From Deroplatys truncata (Eukaryota; Arthropoda; Insecta; Mantodea; Mantidae): a stretch of 64,000 nt of DNA. This document shows, in pieces, positions 54,801 to 62,909 of this stretch. The notes under the pieces are model-generated. The model searched no databases and had not been told where the DNA came from. It saw only the letters and a program-made list of their open reading frames with translations. Position 1 is the stretch's first letter. Each line of letters opens with the position of its first letter. Made by a program: the position numbers and the translations under genes. The DNA lies in assembly GCA_030765065.1 (NCBI GenBank), contig CM060975.1:167124993-167188992 (forward strand), written 5' to 3'.

Positions 54801-55585
54801 AAGGCGTCGCTCTCGAGCCCAATGCCATAGCCCCAACCCCGTTGAGCGCGAGCTCGCCAAGGTGATGCTCAACTCCTTCTGGGGAAAGATGGGACAAAGA
54901 GACAATCTGCCCACGTGCGACGACAGGCTCGTCCAACTGCTAAACGACCTCGCCGTGGAGGTGCAGTCCTACCTTCCGGCCACGGACGAAGTGATGGTCG
55001 TCGTGTGGAAGTACGTCCACCAGAATCCCAGGGTAAACCCCACGGGGAACGCCGTCGTGGCCGCGCACATGACCGCGCACGCGCGCGCACAGCTGTACGG
55101 ATACCTGCGCGCGTTGGGGGACCGGGTCTGCTACTACGACACGGACTCGGTGATCGCGACGTACGCACCGGGCCAGTGGATGCCGCCCGTGGGTCACTTC
55201 CTGGGGGTCATGACCGACGAGCTGGAGAAGTACGGCAAGGGCGCCTATGTCTCCCGGTTCACCTCCACGGGCCCGAAGAGCTATTGTCTGGAAATCAAGT
55301 GCCCGGAGACGGATCAGACCTACTCGTTGTGCAAGGTGCAGGGCATAACCGTGAATTCCGGCAACCTGGAGCTCGTGAACGCGGACGTGATTCGGGACGT
55401 AGTGCTGAGGGATAATGCCGAGAGGGTGACGCTGCAGAGTACCCAGATATCGAGAAAACCCCCTGGACGTTGGTCACCGAGCCCTGCATCAAGACCTTCA
55501 GGATGGTGGTGAACAAGCGCGTGCTCGCCGACGAAGGCGACTCCAATCCCTACGGTTTGAAGAGAGAGTGCGCACATAAATGAGA
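51832..55585 (+). pseudogene. PolB: Polinton protein-primed DNA polymerase B (fossil)
   Basis: Family B polymerase that would copy the element from a terminal protein primer. The N-terminal part (from MEPERDASED at 51832) has family-specific unassigned sequence; at about 52.62-53.0 kb paired Cys residues (CRSCNKL, CSNCKVHV) form zinc-ribbon-like sites. The 3'-5' exonuclease follows: FIDFECTQN (Exo I, about 53.03 kb), LLAHNMRAYNGQFLLKY (Exo II, about 53.26 kb) and YYKMDVFLLSRG (Exo III, about 53.65 kb). Polymerase motifs are YLDVCSLYPFVNKTKPYP (A, about 54.32 kb), MLNSFWGKMGQRDN (B, about 54.86 kb) and YYDTDSVIATY (C, about 55.13 kb). The span of 3.75 kb fits the usual 1,100-1,300 residues. 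Broken in several places. Confidence 0.9.
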
Positions 55586-55626
55586 AGCCAAACGCCCTCG
55601 ACGTCCATTTCGTACCCGGGACCCGC

Positions 55627-56267
55627 ATGATGCGCTCACCGCGCAGCCTTAAGCGATTCGAGTTTCCCAGCACGATGCTAGTGGCGGGGCCGTTGCGCTG
55701 CGGAAAGTCCACCTTCGTAAAGAACCTCATACGCTACGCGGACGAATCGATCGACCGGCCTCCAAGGTTCTGTGGTGCCACCCGCCGGAATATTCGCCGA
55801 AACTCGAAACCCTACCGCTAGAGTGCGACACCCACGCCGGCGTGCCCGAGTTAAGTTCCGTGGGCGAGAACCACCTCGTGGTCCTCGACGACCTCATGTT
55901 CGAGGTTGGGGGTTCGAACGTGTCCAATTTTTTTACTAGAGACTCGCACCACAAGCGCTTCGGAATCGTGCACATTCTGCAGAACGTTTTCCCGCAGGGA
56001 CAGAAATTTCGAACGATATCTCTGAACGCAAACTACATCGTGGCGTTCAAGAACAACAGGAATAAGATGCAAATAGAGAGGCTGTGCCAACAGATCGAAC
56101 CGAGGAACTCGAAGTTTCTGCCGGAGGCCTTCCAAAAGGCCACCGAACAACCGCACGGGTATCTGGTGCTCGACTGCACGCAATACACGCCCGACCGCTA
56201 CAGGTATCGAACGGGCGTGCTACAGGGCGAGACAATCTCGTATTTCGTTCCCAACGAGCGCCGATGA
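55627..56267 (+). pseudogene. ATP: Polinton packaging ATPase, FtsK/A32 type (fossil)
   Basis: Walker A MLVAGPLRCGKSTFVKN (about 55.67 kb), Walker B NHLVVLDDLMFEV (about 55.87 kb), then GIVHILQNVFPQGQKFRTIS and NANYIVAFKNNRNKMQIERL with sensor-like residues, and the end YRTGVLQGETISYFVPNER. This is the A32-like ATPase that packages DNA into the capsid in Polintons, adintoviruses and large DNA viruses. About 210 residues, slightly short of the family norm. Broken. It sits between polymerase B and the small basic protein. Confidence 0.9.
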
Positions 56268-56326
56268 GTGGTTTTCCTTTTTAAATAAACCGCGCCTTTC
56301 GACGCCAACGTCATAACCGCGCAATC

Positions 56327-56623
56327 ATGGCACGGGGTCGGACAAGCATTGCCAAACTGAGCAGCGCGCGCACAGCTAGGCAGCACGGAAATCTGACCGT
56401 CCTGACCAAGGCAAAACCTACCGTACGCAAGAAGGTGTTGAAAAACGCGAACGGAGATCCCATAAAGGCCATTTGCGAATGCATGCTCAACGTGTGCAGA
56501 GGTCACGTGCAACTACCCACTATATGCGTGAATCGCTTAAACAGGCATAAATCGGCTTGGAGGAAGTTAATCTACAGGAAGTTGCCTTTGAAGAAGGAGA
56601 AAATTTTGATTCAGAAAGGATGA
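56327..56623 (+). CDS. Small very basic protein (98 residues), Polinton accessory
   Basis: Begins MARGRTSIAKLSSARTARQH and contains KPTVRKKVLKNANGDPIKAI, CECMLNVCRGHVQLP and a Lys-rich end. No named domain is recognised, but small basic proteins of this kind lie beside the ATPase or core genes in Polintons; DNA condensation is possible and is inference only. The ATG at 56327 follows an AATAAA (56284) and a short spacer after the ATPase. Overlaps the start of the next frame. Confidence 0.6.
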   Translation: MARGRTSIAKLSSARTARQHGNLTVLTKAKPTVRKKVLKNANGDPIKAICECMLNVCRGHVQLPTICVNRLNRHKSAWRKLIYRKLPLKKEKILIQKG

Positions 56624-57150
56624 TTTTTACCGACGTTTCTCCTACCCATTCTGGCTTCTCTGGGTGGCGCCCTCGTGTCGAAACTTACAGGATGAAACTC
56701 GGCAGGCAGATCGTCGTGGTTCCGCAGCCGAAAACCGTAGAAAAGCTTCATCTTATCGACAAAACCATAGCTAAGCTGGCTAAAGAGATGCAGGACCTTC
56801 AGAGCAAAAAAGAAATATCTGCCGAACAAAAGTGGCGGTTAATGAAATATAAATTGGGAAACTATCTCGACCTCGTGTCACAAATGAGACAGCCCTACCA
56901 CCGCGAAAGCGACGAAGAGGACAACGTCCACCTTCTCGAGGAGCCGCAAGTAAAGAAGGAAAAGTCAGGGCCATCGAGATCCGTTAAAGATAACCCTTTC
57001 TCGCCCAAACAGAAAAGAACGTCTGCTTCCTCACCCGAGAAGAAGAAGAAGAAGAAGAAGAAAAAAAAGAAGAAGAAAAAGAAGAAGAAGAAAGCGAACA
57101 GGCCCAGCTATAACCTTCGCATGCGAATGTGCGACCCCCTTTACAAGTAA
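56620..57150 (+). CDS. Coiled-coil protein with polylysine tract, Polinton accessory
   Basis: From ATG at 56620 (MIFTDVSPTHSGFSGWRPRV), with a second ATG at 56692 (MKLGRQIVVVPQPKTVEKLH). Residues about 45-95 form a heptad-like charged helix (LIDKTIAKLAKEMQDLQSKK, EISAEQKWRLMKYKLGNYLD). An acidic stretch follows (ESDEEDNVHLLEE), then a lysine run coded by an AAG repeat, and the end RPSYNLRMRMCDPLYK. The role is unknown; the helix plus basic tail suggests a structural DNA-binding protein (inference). It precedes the integrase. Confidence 0.6.
   Translation: MIFTDVSPTHSGFSGWRPRVETYRMKLGRQIVVVPQPKTVEKLHLIDKTIAKLAKEMQDLQSKKEISAEQKWRLMKYKLGNYLDLVSQMRQPYHRESDEEDNVHLLEEPQVKKEKSGPSRSVKDNPFSPKQKRTSASSPEKKKKKKKKKKKKKKKKKKANRPSYNLRMRMCDPLYK
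57043..57094 (+). repeat. (AAG)n microsatellite inside the coiled-coil gene
   Basis: AAG/AAA codons only, coding about 18 lysines in a row, with slightly interrupted units (AAGAAAAAAAAGAAG). Confidence 0.95.
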
Positions 57151-57152
57151 GC

Positions 57153-58206
57153 GATGAAGGAATGGAAGACGATAAGACGTTATTATGCAAAAGCGGAACA
57201 CCCTGCCGGCTTCGGCTCGGTAAACGCACTCCGAAAGGCCACGGGGATATCGAAGGCAAACGTCCAATCGTTTCTTCGAACCCAGGACAGTTAGACGTTG
57301 CACAAACAGGTGCGGAAGCGATTCCCGACTCGATACTACCACGGGACCAATATGAACGATATTTGGGAGGCGGATCTGAACATCATGAACAGCATCAAGG
57401 ACCATAACAAACCTTACGCGTACATTCTCACCGTCATCGACGTCTTCTCCAAGTATGCTTGCGCCGTACCTCTCAAATCGAAGCTGGGTTCCGAGGTGGC
57501 ACAGGCGTTTCGCTCCATATTCTCCGAGCGCGTTCCCCGGGTTCTGCAGACCGACAAGGGAACAGAGTTTACCAACAAGACCTTTCGCGACTTTCTCAAC
57601 AAACACGTCGTGCTCATTACACCACCAAAAATAATGTCAAAGACAGAGTCGTCGAACGCTTCAACCGCACTCTCAAGACGAAGATGTGGAAATATTTCAC
57701 ACACAAACCCCTACAGATACGTGGAGGTGCTTCCGGCACTGCTGCAGTCGTACAACAGTTGTTATCACAGGTCCATCAAAATGGCACCCAAGGACGTCAA
57801 CGATACTAACATCGTGCAAGTGTACCACAATCTGTACGACGACAGGCGCCTTCCCCGCAAAGCGCCGCCAAAATACTCTGTCGTAGATCACGTACGCATA
57901 TCCAAGGAGAAAATTAAATTCGATAAGGGATACGAGCAGATTTGTACAGACGAAATCTCCGTCATCCACAAGGTCGTGCGCGGTAGGCCGGTGGTATATA
58001 AGCTCATGGATCTCGCCGGAGAGGACATAGACAGCAACTTTTACACCGAAGAGTTGAAAAAGCTCGAGCTTCCTCAAACTTTCAAAATCGACCGCGTCCT
58101 GCAAACCAAGGGGCGCGGGCAAAACAAACAACTTTTGGTCAAGTGGAAGGGCTATCCTTCCAAATTTAACTTGTGGGTTCAGGCTTCGACGATCGCATCG
58201 ATATGA
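57153..58206 (+). pseudogene. INT: Polinton retroviral-type integrase with chromodomain (fossil)
   Basis: The N-terminal region has HPAGFGSVNALRKATGISKA, typical of Polinton integrases. The core has Asp in NDIWEADLNIMNSI, Asp in VLQTDKGTEFTNKTF and the Glu region after it, with VIDVFSKYACAVPLKSK between: the DDE transposase fold of retroviral integrases. The C-terminal part holds SVVDHVRISKEKIKFDKGYE and a chromodomain-like end, DRVLQTKGRGQNKQLLVKWK followed by GYPSKFNLWV. The integrase would insert the element; the chromodomain may direct it to chromatin. About 350 residues is usual. Broken, about two breaks. Confidence 0.9.
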
Positions 58207-59304
58207 TCAAGACCGAACCCTTCTTGCTCAAGCTGGTGAGCAACGCTTCAATGGATCACTTTACCCACAACACCACTTCCAAATTTTCCAACATATTGCA
58301 AGAGCGCATCGTGCTGCAGGGAGAGTGGGAAGTGGCTCTGCAAAAGGTGAGGTACCCTGTGAAATTCTACAACGTTTCTGAAGGCGACGCGCAGCTCATT
58401 GGCATCAAGTATACTATGACGCACCTGCCTACGCATTCGAAATTTAGTTTGCAAATGCCTCCGGGCATCGTGCACGAGCCTAAAGACCTCGTCAGCCGGA
58501 CGAACGCTGTCATCGAGCAGAATTTGCACATGGAAAACCTTTTTCTATACAACGACCGCAACAGAACGGTCAGCGTTAACGCTGCATTCACGCATGCGCA
58601 GCAACTTCCCGACATTGCTTTTGACGGTTTCGTGGAGAACGTCACCCGCGTCGCAAAGACCGCGGTAACCAGCGAAGCGATGATGGGCGACGCACCGGGC
58701 AAACTTAAACCATCCAGAACCCCCAAACCACAACCGCCAAGACCCTCACCCAGCGGCACACACCATCCGCCAAAGCCACCGGGCTCTCCCAAAACAACAA
58801 CCGGCGCGCCTTTCCCATCCGCTTCTGCACCGCAGCCTAAACCAGAGCAAACCGCTTCTACAACACCAACTGCCGAAGGCGCACATCCGTCACCTTCGGA
58901 GACCGCCGCAACTACCGATTCCGAGCGCCCCGATTCATCGCATTCACAGCTTGCTGCTCACATCCGCCGTGGCCAAAATGCTGGGCTTCGAACCCTACAC
59001 CAACATCGTCCTGCAGAAACCCCCCAAACACCCCGTTGACACGTTTATGGGGTTCCCTTACGAAATGCTTATCTACTGTAATCTGGTGCCACCGCAAGTG
59101 GTGGGCGACACATTTGTCCAAGTGATAGAGAGCGTGGCGGTGGAATACGAAAAAAGTAACAACACGTACATGTCCGACGAAAAGTCCTTCTTTCCTCTAA
59201 ACTGGGTACCGCTCATAACACAAGACTTCAAAACCGTCAACATAGATTTAAGGAACGGTACGGCGATCTGCTGCCATTTGCCGACGGATTATCCTCCACT
59301 ATAA
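58203..59304 (+). pseudogene. mCP: Polinton minor capsid (penton) protein with Pro/Ser-rich insert (fossil)
   Basis: The first part reads MIKTEPFLLKLVSNASMDHF, LQGEWEVALQKVRYPVKFYN and LFLYNDRNRTVSVNAAFTHA; the last part reads VAKMLGFEPYTNIVLQ, YEMLIYCNLVPPQVVGDTFV and FFPLNWVPLITQDFKTVNID. This is the single-jelly-roll penton protein set of Polintons. Between the halves (about 58.69-58.94 kb) lies a low-complexity Pro, Ser and Thr region (PQPPRPSPSGTHHPPKPPGS). Broken. It stands directly after the integrase, as in many insect Polintons. Confidence 0.8.
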
Positions 59305-59332
59305 TTCTCACCTTCAGACCAATGCAACAGTA

Positions 59333-59764
59333 ATGGATCTACATACGGTCACGCAATACTATCTCAATCAAGCCGGTGGCGCGCTAGACCATCGAGATTT
59401 CGCTCTCTATCGCGGTAAGCGCTACCAGCGAGGAAGCGGTCTGTTTTCTTTGCTCGGAGGCCTTTTCAGAACCGTTCTACCCTTCTTAAAAAGCGGCGCC
59501 AAGGCGGTCGGCAAAGAGGCGCTCAAAGTGGGAGCGCACGTGCTGTCCGACATGGCCACCAGAGGAAGACCTCCTAAAGAGGCCCTCAAGCTCAGGCTAA
59601 AGGAGGCGGTGTCTAATCTCAAGCGAAAAGCAGACGAAAAAATCGATTCCATGATAGGATCGGGCGTCAGGCGTCTCAAGGCAATAAAACGCGCAAAACC
59701 CTCCAAGCCAAAGCAGTCTAGGTTGAAACGCGGCTGGCGAAAGGTGCAGGACGTGTTCTCATAA
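59333..59764 (+). CDS. Adenovirus pVI/pX-like membrane-active core protein
   Basis: Whole frame of 143 residues from MDLHTVTQYYLNQAGGALDH. Residues about 25-75 have YRGKRYQRGSGLFSLLGGLF, then RTVLPFLKSGAKAVGKEALK and VGAHVLSDMATRG, a Gly-rich amphipathic helix pair like adenovirus pVI/pX-type proteins of Polintons and adintoviruses. The C-terminal half is strongly basic (RRLKAIKRAKPSKPKQSRLK). Known relatives help in membrane lysis or DNA binding in the virion; the role here is inferred. Lies between the minor and major capsid genes, the usual place. Confidence 0.7.
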   Translation: MDLHTVTQYYLNQAGGALDHRDFALYRGKRYQRGSGLFSLLGGLFRTVLPFLKSGAKAVGKEALKVGAHVLSDMATRGRPPKEALKLRLKEAVSNLKRKADEKIDSMIGSGVRRLKAIKRAKPSKPKQSRLKRGWRKVQDVFS

Positions 59765-61028
59765 TGTCCGAAGCAGTCGTCCACATGAGTTCCGAACTCG
59801 ACCTCTTCAAAGACCTTCTCGTTCAGATGAACGTGGAAGAGTCTTGGTTCGTATCCCTAAACCCTCAAAACACATCATGAAGAACGCGCCAATCACTTTT
59901 CATTATTCCGGAAATGCGGATGAATACCTCGACATGACTTACGTCGTCCTCGAGCTCTTGGTTCGCATCGTCGATGCCGACGGAGCACTCTCAAACCGGA
60001 CGATAACGTCACTTTCGTCAACAATGCGCTAAATTCACTGTTTCAGCAAGTGGAGGTATAGCTCAATAGCGTCATCGTCTCCATGCCACAAGCGGGATAC
60101 CCCTATAGAACGTACCTCGAGACTCTTCTCAATTACTCGGATGATGCCATGAACTCCAAGCTACAGTCCGCTCTCTGGATGAAAGACACGGCGGGAATCA
60201 TGGACACGTTCACCGCCAACGCCGGTTCTTGTTTCGCAAGGGGTTCACCAGTACCAGCAAAGTCGTGCAGCTCATAGCGCCCCTATCCAACGCCATGTTT
60301 AGGCAGGAATCATTGCTACTCAACAACGTCAACGTCACAATCAAGCTCACACCTTCCTCTCCCCAATTCCATTTGTTTTCCGACAACGCCACCTTCAAAG
60401 GTTACGCCGATATTCAGTCCGCCAAGCTACCCTCGCCCACCATCAAGCTTGCCCATCAGGCTGCGCTAGCAAAGAGCAACGCAAAGTATCATCTCAAGGA
60501 TGTCAGCTTTCACGCCCTCAGCATTCCCAAAGAGACCAGCGCAATGACCTTTAGCGACGTCTTCACAGGACAAATTCCCAGGTGGGTGGTGGTTGCCATG
60601 GTCTCCGACAAGGCATACACCGGCGACGTCACCAAAAATCCCTTCAATTTCCAATATTTCAACATGAACACGTTTCAACTCTACGTCAATGGCCAACCCG
60701 TACCCTTCAACCCCTTCAACCCGACTTTAATAAGGGGCACTACATGCAATGCTTTCAAACCCTCCAAGACGGCCTCGGCATTCATTTCAGAGACGAGGGG
60801 CACTCCATCTCACGGCAGGCCTACACCTACGGTTACACCGTCATGGCTTTCGATCTCACTGCAGACATGAGCGCAAACCAATCTTACACCTCCGTTCAGC
60901 GCCACGGGTCCGTGTCTATAAGAGTCGGTTTTGCTAAACAGTTGCCAGAACCAGTCGTTCTTCTCCTCCTGGCGGAAATACATCGCACCCTCGAAATCGA
61001 TGCCAACAGATCCATTCTCATATCATGA
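59764..61028 (+). pseudogene. MCP: Polinton major capsid protein, double jelly roll (fossil)
   Basis: Opening SELDLFKDLLVQMNVEESWF resembles the conserved start of Polinton major capsid proteins. It continues with APITFHYSGNADEYLDMTYV, AGYPYRTYLETLLNYSDDAM, LIAPLSNAMFRQESLLLNNV, YHLKDVSFHALSIPKETSAM and FQYFNMNTFQLYVNGQPVPF. The repeated beta-strand blocks, and the order minor capsid, core protein, major capsid, protease, support the assignment. Relatives form the hexon-like trimers of icosahedral virions. Broken in a few places. Confidence 0.85.
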
Positions 61029-61558
61029 ACTCGTTTCAAATAGAACGCTTTCTATCCACGTGCCCCTCAACGTGCCCTCACTTTTTAGGCGTTTTCGCCT
61101 GCGATACACTACCCGCAGTAACCACCCATCGTAAACTTCCGTTTGCTTTGGTCGCTAACACCGATCCCATTACCCTGCCAGGCAAGCACTGGGTTTGCAT
61201 CTTTGTCGCACAGAGCGGTCACGGACAGTATTTCGACAGCTACGGTCTACCTCCCCTATCGCCTCATTTTCTAAAGTTTCTCAACGGCTGCTGCGGTAAC
61301 CGATGGTCGCACAATGCCAGAAGGTTGCAAGGGTATGGCAGCACCACGTGCGGTCATTACGTCATCGATTACCACACGCACTGCTGTTCCGGCTTTCCCA
61401 AAAACGCATTCTTTTCCAAATTCCACATCAGCGATTATAAGAAAAACGTTGCTGTCATTCAAAACACCTACAAAGACGCATGTCTCCGAAAATGCTCCAG
61501 CGCTCTACAGAAGTGCCAACCTTTGCAGGTAACAAACTTTCTCAACACCACCTCATAG
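61025..61558 (+). CDS. PRO: Adenain-like cysteine protease (maturation protease)
   Basis: Whole frame of 177 residues from MNSFQIERFLSTCPSTCPHF. The catalytic His is in LPGKHWVCIFV, the Asp in GQYFDSYGLPP, and the Cys in GYGSTTCGHYVIDY, preceded by the Gln-type oxyanion region: the C5/Ulp1-fold order His, Asp, Cys of adenovirus protease. It would cut capsid precursors. Only a few bases separate its start from the end of the major capsid region. Relatives are 180-220 residues, so the length is near normal. All three catalytic residues are present. Confidence 0.9.
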   Translation: MNSFQIERFLSTCPSTCPHFLGVFACDTLPAVTTHRKLPFALVANTDPITLPGKHWVCIFVAQSGHGQYFDSYGLPPLSPHFLKFLNGCCGNRWSHNARRLQGYGSTTCGHYVIDYHTHCCSGFPKNAFFSKFHISDYKKNVAVIQNTYKDACLRKCSSALQKCQPLQVTNFLNTTS

Positions 61559-61564
61559 CACTCC

Positions 61565-61790
61565 ATACTCTCTGGTGCTCATTCTCTCTCTCTCATATGC
61601 TTTCAGAACTCGCTCCCGCTGCTGCTATAAAGCGCCATACGCGCGCCGCCGACCTTATTCGCAGTGAAACATGGAAACCGCACACACACACCGCCCAGGT
61701 AAGCAAACTCCTTCTCTTGGTCTTTTTTTCGCTCCATCTCATCTTACAATGCTCTAACACGCTCGTCTCTCTGTCTCTCGTTTCAGTGCG
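61565..61790 (+). promoter_or_regulatory. TATA-containing spacer with candidate intron
   Basis: GCTATAAAGCG near 61624 is a TATA box candidate. GCCCAGGTAAGC (61695) is donor-like and TCTCTCGTTTCAG (61774-61786) is acceptor-like, suggesting the next gene may have a short intron. This is inference from motifs. Confidence 0.35.
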
Positions 61791-62252
61791 TTGGGTCTGC
61801 AAACGCCGTATCAATCACCCTCAGCCAAAAGGCAACTTACCATCCTCGAGGAGCATCCCGACGACCCGCAAGAACATAGCCCTAAGGAACTTCCCTTCAT
61901 CGGACCCCTTTCTGATATATACTTTCTCAACCCACAACAAACCAAGTTCGTGTGCGTGGGCTTTTCTCCTGCCCCTCTACACCAGCTGGTGGTGACCATT
62001 GCAAAATGCGGAAAACGCAACGCCGTCGTCCTCAGCTCCACAGAATGGAACACTCTCGCCGAAACCAGGTCTATCATTCATCGCCGCCTTCACCAATCCG
62101 AGGGACATCTGCAAGAGTATCAGCTCTGCGAACGCATTTCGACCCTCTTCAGCTGCGCATTCGGAAAGCTAAACATCGTCTTCAAAGATCTGCAAGGCAA
62201 CAGCATCTCCCTCACCCCGCAACGATGGGACGCACTGCAAAGCTTGCAATGA
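61791..62252 (+). CDS. Polinton accessory protein of unknown function
   Basis: The open frame of about 153 codons begins at the candidate acceptor and has no ATG nearby, so the real start is unresolved. Readable blocks: KRQLTILEEHPDDPQEHSPK, FLNPQQTKFVCVGFSPAPLH and QLVVTIAKCGKRNAVVLSST, then a Leu-rich end, FGKLNIVFKDLQGNSISLTP. The WNTLAETRSIIHRRL and GNSISLTPQRWDAL blocks look like a small globular domain. No known family. It follows the protease with the same strand and GC content, so it belongs to the Polinton. Confidence 0.55.
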   Translation: MGLQTPYQSPSAKRQLTILEEHPDDPQEHSPKELPFIGPLSDIYFLNPQQTKFVCVGFSPAPLHQLVVTIAKCGKRNAVVLSSTEWNTLAETRSIIHRRLHQSEGHLQEYQLCERISTLFSCAFGKLNIVFKDLQGNSISLTPQRWDALQSLQ

Positions 62253-62425
62253 ATCATTACGACATCTTGTATCACAAGAGGAAGGAAGAAATGGAAGTGC
62301 AAAATCAAATCTTAGCCTCCTTCATGCTTCCAACGGCCCTTTCAATTCCACAAACTTTACCCAGTTCACCAAGTATATCCGTTGCGCTAATTTTCGAACC
62401 TTCCTGGAAATATAACATTTCCTAA
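62250..62425 (+). CDS. Short Polinton frame of unknown function
   Basis: 58 codons from the ATG at 62250 (MNHYDILYHKRKEEMEVQNQ), overlapping the end of the previous frame. No domain is recognised. Could be a small gene or a remnant of a longer one. Confidence 0.35.
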
Positions 62426-62503
62426 AACCTCTCCTCATTCAAAACACCACTCAGCCATAACCGCCAGTCGCCTCGCAACCACTGACCCATAAACACCTCC
62501 AGC

Positions 62504-62906
62504 ATGGGATACAGAAACTACGTCTCCGTGTACTGCGAGGGAACCAAGATGTTTAAAAATTACGAAGAAGAGGGGCATTCTAAAAAATGCTCCTTATTCA
62601 CTCCGTTTCATCGATCATACCTACGACGGCAAAGTTGCGTCCGTCAAAGTTCACAGCTGCGAGAACCAAATTCATTTCGTGTTCTCCAACATCAGTTTCA
62701 ACGATATCCATTTCAAATCTCATTTGTGGACTTCCTGCAACACAAATAGTGAAGAAGAAGAACGCCAATCTTCCCAACAATGCTTTCAATTTGTCGCCTC
62801 AAGAGGTTTATACATAATCTTCTTCGAACAACGGTACATTTCCGTGGCTATCATGCAGGAAATGATACACCAAGACCACATTACAATCCTACGCATTTGT
62901 AACTGA
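62504..62906 (+). pseudogene. Last Polinton reading frame, remnant (fossil)
   Basis: Starts MGYRNYVSVYCEGTKMFKNY and later shows VASVKVHSCENQIHFVFSNI and FNDIHFKSHLW, which read like one small beta-rich protein. The family is unknown. Broken. It marks the right-most sequence I assign to the Polinton. Confidence 0.45.
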
Positions 62907-62909
62907 ACC

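Noticed and set aside
54869-55546. Other long frames (up to 166 codons) over the polymerase C-terminal region
   Set aside because: Arg- and Gly-rich shadows of a GC-rich gene; motifs B and C lie in the true frame.
61025-61558. Protease as a host Ulp1/SENP peptidase gene
   Set aside because: Short length, adenain-type spacing and its place directly after the major capsid gene fit the Polinton protease.
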